Shown: piece after piece, positions 38,146 to 50,544 of the stretch
Numbering within the stretch: the stretch's first letter is position 1
How the letters are laid out: every line of letters begins with the position of its first letter
Source of the DNA: Litoditis marina
Taxonomy: Eukaryota > Nematoda > Chromadorea > Rhabditida > Rhabditidae
Direction of reading: 5' to 3'
Assembly (NCBI GenBank): GCA_964036275.1
Contig: OZ038435.1
Coordinates: 4,712,001 to 4,776,000 of the forward strand
Length of the DNA: 64,000 nt
The notes under the pieces: model-generated
What the model was told of the DNA's origin: nothing
The model's input: the letters and a program-made list of their open reading frames with translations, nothing else
Database searches by the model: none
Position numbers and translations under genes: made by a program

Positions 38146-41100
38146 ATGCAGCAAATCGACGACAAAAAACTGTTGCTGGGAATTATTGGAGCCTCGATAG
38201 TTTCATATAACGTGAGTTTTGTTTAGATATTGAAACCAAAATATCTAAAAATCTCTTTAGAATTTCTGAAGTAACCCAGAATGTTCATTTGTTTGGGAAG
38301 TACGAAAATCGAAATCGAGTAATTTTGTGAATTCCAGGAGTCGAATAAAACGGCTGCATTATTTTTGTCTATAAAATCCAAATTATACGTGCTAGTTGGT
38401 TACTAGGCTTTATCAATTCCAGTTGAAACTCTAAATTGTGAATTCCAGCTACAACCCTAACCAATCACGTGAACTAGAAAACGTGCAGGGATATACGAAA
38501 CTGTTCGATTGCCGTAATTAAGAGTCATGTGCCCTGACCGAGATCTAGACCAAAATTAAATTCGGTGTATCGTGCAACTGCAACTAAAACTTTTTCGTAG
38601 TTCCCGTATCTCTTATATTCATTTCTAGGCGTATTTCCGGATTCGCGACTACTTTTTGAGCAGACGAAATCCGTTTGTACCCGTTGGAATTATCAAGGAG
38701 CTCTACATTTATCCTGTCAAGTCATGTAAAGGACAGAGCGTGAGTGCAGTAGAGTTGACCAATCTAAGTGACGGATTGAGCTACATTCACTTCATAATAT
38801 TTCCGCTGAAACGCAGCAGGATCAAAGTACAAATACAGCGAACAGTACAACGCGTACAGCAACGTTTGAGTTTCAATTTCATTGAACTTTTTGTTTTATA
38901 ACTTCACTTGTTTAAAGTAGGAGGATTATGTGAACCAATCCCGTGTCAACGGTCCTTTAAACTGCAATTGAAACATTTATTGCAGTTTAAAGGACTGAAG
39001 CGTTGGGATTTGACCACATAATCGTCCTTCTTCAAATATCTCCCAAAAACTCTATTTTAGGTCTTTTCGCTGTTCTGTGCTCCCAAGGGAGCGGTAGTGG
39101 GTGAAACCAGAGATCGTCATTTCCAAATTATCAATGGAGACACCGGACTGTGAGTGATTATTCATATTCGAACCAATAAGGTCCTGAAAATTTGATAGCG
39201 ATCCCGAAAATTCAGAACATGTTGCCGCCTACGTTATTTCCGCACACTTTTCAATCAATGTAGGTAATATTCTCTAAACACTCTCGTGCTGATTTTTTCT
39301 CTGTCTACTTACTTATAAGAACTAGATTTTTCGAGAATCAATCTGTCTGCTGTAAGTGTCTACGGACGGTTGCAACCATATAAGTCAAAACGAGAAATTA
39401 GAAAATTCTTTGCAGTTTCTACACTGCTCGTCAGAAGCCTCAAATGGTTTTGATTGAAGTCAAAGTTGACAACCACGTCTTGAGTTTGACTCTCCCCACA
39501 GGAAAAGAAGTTCAAATAAATCTGGAAAAGGTCAAAACAAGAAAGGACAACCGACGTACCACGTGAGTTATTTACTGAATGTGTATAGTGCTCACATTTC
39601 CCAACTGGACTCGTTGGCAGCGTGCCAAAAACTTTGGAAGACTGTTATTTAGAGAAAACATATATTTTGCAGAAAGTTTCCTCGAATACGAATTATAACA
39701 AACGGGAAGACTTCTTCACATAAATTTCTATTTTTTTGAAGTATTTCAACATGTTCAAAAACTTCCTTGAAATTCCATTGGCAAGCTGCCTAAGTCCAGT
39801 TGGGAAATGTGCGAACTATATGAAAAATGAAAAAGCGTGGTTGTTTCTGCGCACATGACCATACACCAAAGAGTCCAAAACGATGTATATTGTAAGAAGG
39901 TACATATTATGTGAACCTTATTAGTAGATTTTAACTGTATATCTCCTGTAACTGTAACTGTAACACATTATCAACAATTTACTTTTAGTACATATTTAAC
40001 TTATAGAAACGTTTTATGTGATTTTTCTTTTCCTTTTCTCTCTTTGCAATGTGACTGAAGCTCACATTGAGTACAGCTATCTGGCACCAGCTACGCAAGT
40101 TTGCAGAAAGTTCCAATTTAGAAAATAAGAATATAAGTCTATTCGGTGTATATATGTTGCCCTATCACGCTGCATTTGTAGTTTGATTCCGTTGTTTCAT
40201 ACCGCAAGCAAACTACAAAAACATCCTAAAATATTTTACCAGGAAAAATGAAACCTCACTATGTTCCGATTCCAGAATGTTCGAGCGCCTGAAGATAGAC
40301 GGTCTCGATTGTGGAGACGAAGTTTCTGCACTTCTTTCGGAATACTTGGAGGAACCACGTAGGTAATTTTTTAGTCGATGTGTGGTCAAACTTAAGATCA
40401 GTGGACCTTTGAATCCGATTTGAAATAAAATTTCTGGTAAAAATCAATCATCAGGAACAGTAATGGTTTCTGATACCACACAAAAACATTGACCTAAAAG
40501 GCAAACGAATCGATACATTGCCATCACAGAAATCAGTCTATTAGTCAACTATTCAATATACTCGCGTTTGCGAAATGTCGCCGTGTCACCTATCTTGGCT
40601 ATCACTAAGAGACTGTCTGATGCGCTTCTGTGCCAAGTGTTGTTAGAAGCGGTGTGTTTGACCGTTTCTGCTGTGTTACTAATATACTTCGTTTCACCAA
40701 TCGATAACTTTTTACAGTAATCGTTCGAATATTCAAAGAGAATTATCTAACCAACAAACAGACTTTTAGATTCACTGTTTTCTGAGACTGTAGTAACTAA
40801 TGTGGAAAACATAGTCACGAAGTTTAAACCAATTACGATATCTACAATATATGAAAAACTTACTTGGAAGATTTTTGATCTTGATGTAGAGGGCTATTGT
40901 TGCGTGAAACCAACTATATCGCCGCGCTGGGTTTCATCGTTCAACCTTAGTTTTTACTGTTTTCTTCGCTCTCAGATCAAACAACAAACTACTTGTTGCG
41001 TTATAGACACCCGCATGGTAATGTACATGGATGATCTCTTCACTGAGCGCACGTGTGTCACTGAACCACAATGGTGGAACAACAATGAGGTGCCGAAGAG

Positions 41101-42785
41101 AAGAGACGATGTGGGTTGTATAACTATCATCAACCTCACATGACTTTCGGCAGTTTTCCTAGTTATCGTCACCGGCAAGTGAGGTTTCGTAGTAATGATA
41201 ACTCTCACATGAACTCAAACTCATGAACAAACGTGACAGTTCTTTTTCTTTTAATCTTTTCGATGCTTGCATTCCAAAGCACAACTCCCTTGTCCTTTTT
41301 TTGCCTGTGTTTTTATGCCAATGTTTTCACGTTTTACTTGATTTTTCCTAACGTAGAACGTCTGAAGTTTTCGGAATATGTGATTTTATTCTGCTCGATT
41401 ATGTATTTTTCATGGATTATGTTGTAGGCTGCCTACAACGATCTGGCCCCCTACCTCATTCAGTCCCAATCCTCTCTAGACGAACTGAACAAGCGACTCG
41501 ACGAGAAGGTCAGTTTTCAGATTTTATTCTGAATAAGTAGTTTACACATTTTTCTCATGTTGACTGTTTTTCACAGTTCAGTTTGAGCAATTTATGGTGA
41601 GGGTATACGTATGAAAACCTCTCTCTAACTTGTGATTTTGTTAAAGTAACAATAACATTCGAAAAAAAACGAAAGATTGCCCAAATAGTGTGTGCTCCAC
41701 TGATTCTGTCTGTTTTCCAGGTTTCCCAGAAGAACTTCCGACCGATCATTGTGGTAGATCACTGTGACGCTTGGGATGAGGATAAATGGTCGGAGCTGAG
41801 AATAGGAGACGCCGAACTACAGTGTTTCCGACCCTGTACCAGGTGAATATTCTTTACAAAAAACAACAATAATTATAACGAACAACAACAGAATATTGTA
41901 TTGACATTATAGTAGAGAATACGTCGAAGACACCTATTAATATTAAATGGAAATGTGTTGATTTGTCTGATCAATCATGTGTTTTCTGTAGTCATTTACT
42001 TGTTGAAAAAAAGCAACACATAAAAAGATGGTACGTCAATTGAGCGGATCCCATTGAGCGAAACCAGATAGGCAGGCAACTTAGTATACGAAACAAAACC
42101 CGTTCCGTGAGTGTTTTTTCTTGGCGTTTGACGTTCTACAAGTAGTTTTTCAAGTGTACTCTATTTCCATTGAAGATGTACTCTGCCCACTATTGACCCG
42201 GCTACTGGTAAGAAAAGCTCGGAAATGCAGCCGCTCAAGGAACTTCGCCAGTTAGTTTTGTCTTGGACATTTGGGCTAATTCACTATGAACTACGAGAAA
42301 CATAATTTTTCTTCCTCATTCTTTTTCGAGATTGAATACGACCGTCTATAATTACACGTTTTGTATAAAGTATTAAAAGAAAAATTAGAAAGTTACTTCG
42401 ATTAATCGTTTCAAATCCAGATTCCGTCTAGCTCCAGAGGGTCCCATGAGGAAGGACTTCAAAGACGATCCTCTTTTTGGAGTGTATGCTGGCGTGAACC
42501 ATTCGGTTAGTTTTCTGATGAAACACTTTTATTTACTGCGAGAACAACCACCAGACAATATAAAGTTCAACATTCTATAAATGTGGTATGGAACGATCAG
42601 TAATAATCACCCTTTGTTTCGGAATAGAATAGTATAGAATATTTATGGATCCAAAGATTCAAACAACATTTTTTAAGCTTCTTACTTGTTTTTATTTGTG
42701 ATGTGTTTGACACCTCAAGTAATTACAGGCCTACATACATGTTGGACAGGTGGTCTATGCCCGCTACAAAAAATGCGCCTTCTGA
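38146..42785 (+). CDS. mARC-like MOSC-domain molybdenum enzyme
   Basis: Eleven phase-consistent exons: 38146-38211, 38629-38739, 39061-39149, 39416-39562, 40276-40358, 41007-41110, 41428-41508, 41721-41842, 42176-42250, 42421-42505 and 42729-42785, 339 aa, the same size as human MTARC1/2. It has an N-terminal anchor (LLLGIIGASIV), then a MOSC N-terminal domain with ELYIYPVKSCKGQSV and ETRDRHFQI. The MOSC domain contains GLDCGDEVSALLSEYL, SLDELNKRLDEKV, NFRPIIV, GDAELQCFRPCTRC (including the Cys that binds molybdenum in the family) and TIDPATG, and ends VGQVVYARYKKCAF. Family members sit in the outer mitochondrial membrane and reduce N-hydroxylated substrates such as amidoximes with cytochrome b5 and its reductase. 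Exon 2 ends at 38739 and exon 6 starts at 41007 because these choices keep both phase and family alignment. No disabling change is seen. Confidence 0.93.
38910..39035. mobile_element. Hairpin MITE in mARC intron 2
   Basis: ATTGCAGTTTAAAGGAC near 38983 is the inverse of GTCCTTTAAACTGCAAT near 38951. The outer GGATTATGTG and CACATAATC blocks also pair. The whole ~125 bp can fold into one hairpin with a loop of about 12 nt. Confidence 0.8.
39586..39825. mobile_element. Inverted-repeat element in mARC intron 4
   Basis: The left arm has CACATTTCCCAACTGGACT and TTGGCAGCGTGCC. The right arm has the inverse, TTGGCAAGCTGCC then AGTCCAGTTGGGAAATGTG. Diverged relatives of the arm lie at about 25080-25165 and 27330-27445. 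Confidence 0.7.
40175..40222. mobile_element. TTTGTAGTTTGATC element, copy 6
   Basis: A short copy in mARC intron 4. The left end is TTTGTAGTTTGATTCCGTTG and the right end is GCAAACTACAAAAAC, with only a few bases of interior, so it is almost all terminal inverted repeat. Confidence 0.7.
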
Positions 42786-44480
42786 TGTTCGCAAAAACCT
42801 TCAATTTCAATTATTATATCAGTAGCAATTGTTATTTGGGTTTCTTTATGACACGTGAGTTTTCACGTTGTCTTTTTTCGACGTCACATACTCCACCGTG
42901 TTTCAGTATGCAAACAAATATAAATGTTCGTTATATCCAAGTAAATGTGTCTATTCTTCTTTGCACCTTGCATGTATATGAACTTTGGATTATTGATTAG
43001 TCAAATTGAGAATGAGGCAAAACTTGCTACCATTTAAAATCCACTAAACATTTTCTGCTACACTTTGGCAATTGAACTGATGTTTCTCAGAAGATCTTGA
43101 CAGTTTATTCCAAGGGTCAAAAATGGAATAGTTTCCTGAATCAAAAGCAAATTAAAACTTTTCGAACCATTTATTTCGTTCTAGAAGCGAATCAAATTTG
43201 AAGAAACAAAGCTTGGGCCGAACCAATTGAGATAACTAATGCTAAAACTAGTGGCTTAGTACCATACCGGTTTGAAAAAGATATGGTTCGATTCGTTACC
43301 GAACCTCCTGCTTCGGAAATAATCGGTTTGACTGTGGTGAGGCGTCGGGTCTGGACGAAATGTAACCTAATGTCTCCAATATTCGCGTAACGAGACGGAA
43401 CTATTGCTATCGTGAGAAAAAAATAATGACTTCATGAGAAAATATGTGTTTTTCTTACTAGAAAGTGCACAGTGATACAGTTCTAAATGCCTACCCACCC
43501 AAATAAGCAAACAACTCTGAGTAAGTGATGAATACAGTTCCTCCTATGACTGTCGTCTTTGATAAAACGTGTTTCTAGTTCCATCTCAAACAGGTACCTG
43601 GGGGACATGGAGGGGGACATAAAGGGGCGTGATCTATTGGATTTCACAACTGCGCCACTGTTAACATATTCACTAAATTCAATCTGTTTATACAGAACAA
43701 ATTGCCAAATACGGCTGTGATTTAGAAGGATCAAACTACAACCTCGCCGGATCAGACTGAGTCCTCACGTTTTTTTTTGTGTTTTTTTTTCAAGCAAACA
43801 ACTGTTCTCAAATATGAAAATAAGCTCATGAAAACAGAAAGTTGATGTTTATTCGCATTTGTTATAATTAACATTATATCTTACATAATATACTGAGACC
43901 CCAACACCTCCTCGTTCTGAAAGTATTTGTTCAGTTACACTGCATACGGTATTTTGATGATCTATGATGCAGTACACCAACTTTCACACGATGTGAACCT
44001 TGCTGCCGCACACACATGTACTTCCTGGTTTGAGTACATCATTTTTTGTTGAGGTCATGAAACTAATCTGGAAGTCATCAGGTTTTCCCACCCCATGTGT
44101 CTCATAGTCTAATTAGGAATACCGTAAATAAATGGAAAAAGCCGAGGTACTCGAAATTGTTTCATCACACAAATTCATTTATTCACACTACTACAAGAAT
44201 ATATCTTGAACATTCTAAATTTTTCCTTCAAAGTTCACACATGCACAGACACAATTTACAGAAAGAAAACGTGAAACAAAAGACAAAAGGAGTCCACGAA
44301 GAAGTTCTCAGCAACATTGGCACCAACTTCCCGCCATCAGCAAACTACAAAAGCGAGAGGGCATTTAGATCAATCATATCGCAGGCATCTGCGTCTCTAT
44401 GACCTGTACACACTCTCATCGAGGTCGCCACATGGCAGGAAATCATCTGATATAGGAACTACTGTATAGTGTATCCAGCG
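42786..44480. other. Intergenic interval
   Basis: No gene is supported. Frames at 42686-43000 and 44097-44402 have no splice partners and no recognisable peptide. A half copy of the TTTGTAGTTTGATC family is at about 43728-43742. The plus-strand mARC gene and the minus-strand 7TM gene converge here. Confidence 0.45.
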
Positions 44481-47400
44481 TCATTTTCTAGAAACAGAAG
44501 AGATCGCAGAATTTGGTGATTTGATGGTGATATTTTGAATATCCAGATTCCCCGATCCACTCCTAACACCAAACATCCGGCACCGTAGCAAAGTCATGCA
44601 AATTGTGAGCCCAACCTGATCGAGAACCTGATCACATTCTGGCCACACAGTTGCCAACTTTGTATGTATAAGCATAGTGCAGGTGATCCAAACCTGAGCG
44701 AGGTGGTGACCAGATAGTTCAGCTCAAAGGTGACCTTTTCTTGAGACTTTGCTACGGTGCCCGGAGTGCGGCTGCCCTTATGTTCTTGGTGAATACCAGG
44801 TAGAGAAACTGCAAAAACATCTAGATTCACATAAAACTTGGTCTTATATAGAAATCATGTTGAGCTCAAACAGATTTCAATGAGACAATGATCATTTCTT
44901 ACCATACATTGCCATTTCACTAGCAAAACGTTAGGTAGGAAGAGCCAACGTTCAATGAGTGCAACGTTAAGTGTAAGTGAGCCTAGTCACATGCTCGATT
45001 GGCGTTGAACGATAAGATTGGAAACTATAATGTTTATGATCCCCGTTAAAGTTGGATGAAACAAAACGTTTAAAGAACACCATGTTATACATTTTGTCAA
45101 ATACATGAATTTGTTGAACTAATCTATAAGGAAATTTTCAACTCACAGGTGTCAGTCCCGGTGTGATAGGTCGAAGTAAATACTTGATGTTGTTGCTCTG
45201 TGCTTTAGTGAGTACGTTGGCATAGTATAGGTATTGATAAATGAAAACAAGGTAAACTAATTGTTTTGCAAAAATGATCATAGATTGGAGAAGAATCATA
45301 AGTTCGCGGGAAATTGTATCATTGTTGGATTGCCGACTCAACTGAAAAGTCACGTAAATTTTTTGTCCTAAAGCGAGAGTAAAGAAAGTGGAGGTTAGTT
45401 CTGGATGAAACATGTACAAGAATCACGAAAAGAGGCCAATAAACAAATATTCTTTCCAAAGAAACAAAGGTTAATCTCGATTCTCTTGGAACAGTACGGA
45501 AAACGAGCCTGATCTCTTTGAGTTAACTACAATGGAACTTCGTTAAAGAAAAATCAAATGATTAGCTTCAGGCGGGAATGGAACTTTCATTCGAACTTTT
45601 CACTCAAAAAAGTAAACCGCACTACTCTACACAAACACGTCTGTGGTGGTAACTTACCGATTTCAGCTTAATCACAGTGAGTATATACATAACAAAGGTC
45701 GCAGTTACCATATGATAAGGTACTGTAGTTCGAAAAAGATCATATGGGAAAAGAGACTCGCCGCGCACTATGCTTTTATCGAAGTAATATATCTGAGAAA
45801 CTCCAAAGTGAACCAGCAACACTTGAGATGCTGTCCAAATCAGTGATAGAATCAATCCGTATTTGAAGACTTTATCGGCGCTCTGTAAAGCGAAACCCAT
45901 ACTTCTCCGAGTACAACTCAAAAGCAATGAAGCGCAAAATAGCAACGATATAAGACGTAGCCAAATAAAAATATTTTGAAAACCGCTTATTTCAGAAACT
46001 TGCACACCAAGTGACGATCTCATACCCATCCACTTTTCATACTCAGTAACACTCTATTTCCCAAAAACGCGCTCCAACTGCGATTTCTGTGAAAGAATTA
46101 TCAGTCTTCCTCACTTCGTGTGCAAGTTTTTGAAATTCGGTTTTCAAAAAATTTTCTCCCAATCAGTAACTTTGTTTAGAAACATAGAAAAATATGACAG
46201 TTGTCGGTTGTATGGTAAAATCGCTGTTTTGTGAAGAACGACTCAAATCGTGCGTATATGGTTTGCTCAATTCTCATCTTAAGGTAATACAATGCATGTT
46301 GCTCTGTTTGTAGTTTGATGCCGGTACTTTTCGGTCGAGATTCGCAAACTATATGGCGTGTTCAAACTGCAAATGAGCTACGGTATTTTCCCATACCTCG
46401 ATATTCCAGAAGACGGCGACCAGCCTCATGACGGCAAATGTGAGATTCACTGTGGCGGTTATATGAACCCCCAGGGTAGTTAGTGTCGTCCAGGCCAACC
46501 ACATCAGTGGATCTTCATTGAAGATGCAATAATGAGCCAATCCCCCTAAATTGTAATCGTTTCTTTCCCATTCATTTTGTTTGAGAAAAATCCTTCATTC
46601 AAGGATCGTACTCAATGAGAAGGTTGTTTGCGAACCATTCCGTCTCCCTGGAACCATTCCCTGCGGACCTGCTTGGCAGCTCCATCGGGCTCGGTTCACT
46701 CGATTGTGATCAGCCGTTGTCCCAAGATGCAGCCATGAGGATAGGCTCCTTGGAATCGAGAATTCGCTTCTGGGGTCAACACCAAGACGCTTATTGTTGG
46801 TCGTCTTGATGGGGCACGTCATAACGTTCAATACGTTCAATACAGTTTTCGTGACATGCTGAATATCTCCAGTAGGAAAATATTGGGCTGTTGCTGCTGC
46901 GATAATTTTCTTATTGTGCGATTTTGTTCAAACATCACACACCCGAATTGGCAAACTACGATGGATTACCGGAAATAGATGATCTGGTCAGAATTGTTCG
47001 TTACAGTTCGCCTTTTCTGAAGCAACCTCTGAAAATTTCATTATTGAAACTGTCTTACCTCTAATTCCCAAAATGATAATAACCAGATCTTCAATGTACA
47101 AAACGTAGGCACATCGATAGAAAGACTTGCTCAATGTTGTCCCGCCTGCCAAATAAATCAGAAGGAGAACATAGATGTAGAAAACGAGGAAAAATATTGA
47201 AAGGTAAGCGATAAAGTCACTGGCCCACTGGGGTTGGTCCATGTTGAGACAATCCTCCGGAGAGTAGTTCCATTTAACAATCTGAACGGAGAATATAGAG
47301 AATGTTTGGCGTTGTGTTTCTGTTCTGTGCTCCGATCGCGGTCGAAACTCAGGTGTGAACTAAGCTTCGGTGACCGGATGAGCTCGGCGCACTACCGCCA

Positions 47401-47816
47401 CCGGGATGGGTTCGGATGGATTATGCAACAGGCATTGTGGGTTTCGATCTCGTTACAGTTCGCCCTTTCTACGATCTGAATAGTCAGTGCTGTAATTCAA
47501 AGCCCGCCAGACACGAATACTTTGTAATCTCTCTCTGCACTACTTAGAACTGCACCACTAAGGCTCGTTTGTGTAACTGCTTTCTTTACACAAGTGCATT
47601 AAAGTTGACACAACAGTAGATCTTGACCTAATATCTGGTTTTCGTCAACTTTATGTGCATAGTTGTTAACATCTCCTCAGGTTGATCAGAAACCTGTAAA
47701 ATTGTCTGTGGTTGTCTAACCTGCTAATGAACTGAAATACGCAGACATAATTAGAAATGTGAACTTACAACTTGCTGCGCAAGTCCGAGGGAGCTTGAGA
47801 GTGTTGTAGCGTTCAT
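44480..47816 (-). CDS. 7TM chemoreceptor-like gene A, tail cut by MITE
   Basis: Six minus-strand exons: 47816-47769, 47281-47059, 46545-46397, 45882-45658, 45341-45147 and 44808-44752, giving 298 aa as it stands. The N-terminus MNATTLSSSLGLAQQV has an N-glycosylation motif. Seven hydrophobic segments follow: AYLSIFFLVFYIYVLLLIY, YVLYIEDLVIIILGI, LTTLGVHITATVNLTFAVM, YGLILSLIWTASQVLLVHFG, VTATFVMYILTVIKL, QSMIIFAKQLVYLVFIYQYL and PGLTPVFLYLVF. Topology and the FAVMRLVAVFW block after TM3 suggest a nematode Srg-superfamily type chemoreceptor; the exact class is not certain. A 181-bp MITE (44580-44760) introduces a TAG two codons past its border, replacing the cytoplasmic tail. Without it the last exon would be 144 nt, ending at 44481, as in the paralogue at 51546-55468. 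Confidence 0.85.
44577..44763. mobile_element. 181-bp MITE inside receptor A last exon
   Basis: The element spans 44580-44760 with perfect terminal inverted repeats GCACCGTAGCAAAGTC and GACTTTGCTACGGTGC. A 3-bp direct repeat CCG (44577-44579 and 44761-44763) fits a target duplication. Removing element plus one CCG (184 nt) restores an exon of exactly 144 nt, the length in the paralogue, and an intact matching tail. It is non-coding and non-autonomous. Confidence 0.92.
46307..46374. mobile_element. TTTGTAGTTTGATC element, copy 7
   Basis: Left end TTTGTAGTTTGATGCCG, inner TTTTCGGTCGAGATTCG, right end GTTCAAACTGCAAA. It lies in the intron after exon 3 of receptor gene A. The paralogue keeps a trace at the equivalent place (CGAGTTCAAATTACAA near 54323). 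Confidence 0.65.
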
Positions 47817-48589
47817 CCTTAACTTGTAAGATGGTCTGTAACGAATAGAGCAAGACGGAACAAACCCTTTAGTTTTTGAAAAGAACAAACCCTATACAGA
47901 CGACTGACACTAATTCGCGAACGCAAGAAACTTTTTATAACTGGGTTTTCAACAACAATATCTTCGTGAAACTCTTTTTAACTTGCAAGAAATTTTATAC
48001 AATTGTACAGAAAGTCTCGAAACGAACAATCTTCATAGATCGTAATTCGAGTATGAAAAAAGTAAAAAAAAAAAAGGCGTTACCTGCATTTTTCCCCGTG
48101 AGAACTAGTGATCAGAATCGTGCGAATAAATAAATAATTTAGCTGAGAAAGTACACAAATGACTACGAACAATTCTTGGAAGAAATTATCGTCAGTTTCG
48201 TACTTGGTTATTCATTCGTACAAAGAGTATTTGTGTCACGGGGATTTTGGATGTTTTAGTAGTCTCCATTTTACCCTCGAAAATAGAAAATGCTGAATCG
48301 ATTGCTCAGTGCGAAATTTGATGAGCATATGCGCAGACCGCTCGCCAAACGTCTCTTCTCAGAAATCTAATTGTACGGTATTCACAACGGTTTGCATGTC
48401 TGATTAAAAACACCGTGGTCGGGTGTTGTATATATCGCCTGTGAAAAAGGCATCAATTACTCAGTAATTCTGTCGCCAAAGCGTTGTCACTTTCAATAAA
48501 ACCTTCCGCCGCATGTTCGGTAACAATAATATTAATAATATACAGCAAAATAGCGAGGATCGTCAACAATACGACTTGGACCATACATG

Positions 48590-48665
48590 TTCAATCGCGC
48601 GCAGCGCGCAGCGCTGTGCGAGATTTGTCTTTGGTCCGGCTAATGCGCGCCTCCGTTTTTTTAGT
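48590..48665 (+). repeat. Dispersed GCGC-rich repeat
   Basis: Contains GCGCGCAGCGCGCAGCGC followed by GAGATTTGTCTTTGG and GCTAATGCGCGCCTCCG. An inverted copy with the same order of blocks lies at 60733-60803 in the SLC22-like gene. A shorter GCGCAGCGCTCAGCGCTGCG palindrome lies at about 21272-21292. Confidence 0.65.
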
Positions 48666-49159
48666 TTTCCCATAAAAAGGCTGAAATTCGCAAAACAGAA
48701 TTTTTACAAACTTGACCAGTTTCTGCACCATATTTTCAAGTTGTGCACTAAATTTTAACGAAATCGGTCAAGTTTGAGCCAAGTTATGACGTTTTCGCTT
48801 CATGCAGACCGCCAACTTCCGTCGTGTGTGTGTGTTGGTGCGCACTCCTGGGATTTTTTTATGTGCGGACCGATTTGAATGAAAACTTGGCCCACGATAG
48901 ATATTTCATTCAAACCTTGGGGGCGCAAACTTTTTTTCGAAAAAAATTATTTTCCATCAAGTTATAGGTCTTTGAAAATGTCTCTGCGTCTCTTCATTTC
49001 GTGCACTCTCTCGCCCTCTCTGTCGCGGTAAATCAAATTGCGTTATAACTCAGCTCAGTCCTAACCAATTCAAGTAAAACTTGGAGTATGATACCACGAC
49101 ATGAACTGACATTGATTCAGATGTAAGTCTTCTGCTGATGACGTCATCGAGAATTCTGG

Positions 49160-49616
49160 AGCTCGGATGACGTCATAATCGAAAAGTGCAAAGTTGATGA
49201 AACATATATTTTCAAATGATGGTAATATCTTATAAAGGGCCAAGTCACGGTAAAACTCAATGTAAAAGTGACGTATTCTGCGATTCTGGAGACCAGATGA
49301 CGTCATTTTTGAAAAGTGCAAAGTTGACGTCACATATTACTTCAAATGCTGAAAATATCTTAAAATTGGTATATTAACGATGAAACTTTATCTAAATATG
49401 ACTTATTCTGGAAATCAGAAGGCCAGATGACGTCAACTTTTGAAAAAATTGACGTGAAATATGTTTTCGAATGCTGAAAGTTTCTTTAAAATGGTCAATT
49501 CACGATAAAACTTCATTCAAATATGACGTATTCTGGGATTCTGAAGGGCAGATAAATTAATTTTTCAGAACTGCAATGTTGACGTCATATTTTTGTCGAA
49601 TGATGGTAATACTTGA
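49160..49616 (+). repeat. ~128-bp tandem repeat carrying TGACGTCA
   Basis: Successive units start with GATGACGTCA at about 49167, 49297 and 49427; a fourth, altered unit (GATAAATTAA) starts near 49551. Each unit also has GTTGACGTCA or GTTGATGAAA, an ATGCTGAAAATATCTT-like block, and a GACGTATTCTGG block. TGACGTCA is the CRE/ATF palindrome, so the array holds several potential bZIP sites. The last unit is cut by the element beginning at 49617. Confidence 0.75.
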
Positions 49617-50462
49617 GGGACCTACTAATCACCGCACCTACCGCACCGGGGGAAATACCGCACCGCGATTTGAAAATACCGCACCGTACCGCACCACCGC
49701 AAATTTGCGTATTTTTTTCAAAAAAATCCAAAATCTTCAATTTTGCCAGCAAAATAGTTTTTAAAGCATAAACCCTAATCTTTTCACTTGAAAACAACAA
49801 TAGTGATCTCGAGAAAACTTTTTGTGAAACTTTCTCACAGAAGAACACGCTTTCAGTATTGCATTTTCGTTTTCTGTTGTGTATCTTCAAATTGTTTTAT
49901 GCCTTCATGTCATATTAGTGAGTTATCGAATGTATAGAAGAAACTGCTTATCAGAAGAAAAGCACTGAGTACACATTATGCTAGCGTTTGCTCCACTAGC
50001 AACTTATATGAATACTTTATTCCCGTGGAAAAGTGAGAGGTAACAAAAAAAAGGATTACCATAATAGAGTTAGAGATTTGTGCTCGTTTGTTCATTGGCA
50101 ATGATTGTCAATTTTGAGCTAAGCTGAAATCCACCAAATTTTTCAGGTTTGAATAGCTCATACTTGCAGAAAGAACTGAAAGAATCTCTAAACAAGTACA
50201 CTGACCGAATTTCGCAGAAAAAGGGAATAAACTCATTGTGATCGGTAACTGGACATCATTTTCAGACTTGCTGTATCTAAAGTGATGGAAAGAATAGGAT
50301 TTATGCCTTAGAAACTATTTTGTTTGCAAAATTGGAGATTTGAAATTTTTTGAAAAAAATACGCAAATTTGCGCTGGTGCGGTACGGTGCGGTATTTTCA
50401 AATCGCGGTGCGGTATTTCTTCGGTGCGGTAGGTGCGGTAATTAGTAGGTCCCAATACTTGA
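49608..50462. mobile_element. 837-bp TIR element with 9-bp target duplication
   Basis: The element runs from 49617 to 50453 with ends GGGACCTACTAAT and ATTAGTAGGTCCC. An exact 9-bp direct repeat AATACTTGA flanks it (49608-49616 and 50454-50462). Inverted arms of about 110 bp consist of repeated TACCGCACC words (GGTGCGGTA on the right). The spacer is unique, AT-rich and without a convincing coding frame. A 9-bp duplication is typical of Mutator-like elements, but hAT (8 bp) cannot be excluded from sequence alone. Confidence 0.9.
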
Positions 50463-50544
50463 CAAGTGGTTGATTAAGGAAACAATTTTATCTGCACCGT
50501 ACAGATCAAACCACATACCTACGGCATGTGTACAAAAAGAGAAA

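Noticed and set aside
44097..44402. 101-aa plus-strand frame
   Set aside because: No splice partners. The end (AACTACAAAAGCGAGAGGGC) resembles repeat sequence near 27476.
46595..46840. Frames in receptor intron 2 regions (also 54543-54890)
   Set aside because: They lie in introns of the 7TM genes. The 54543-54890 frame overlaps a tRNA-like remnant, and neither joins flanking exons.
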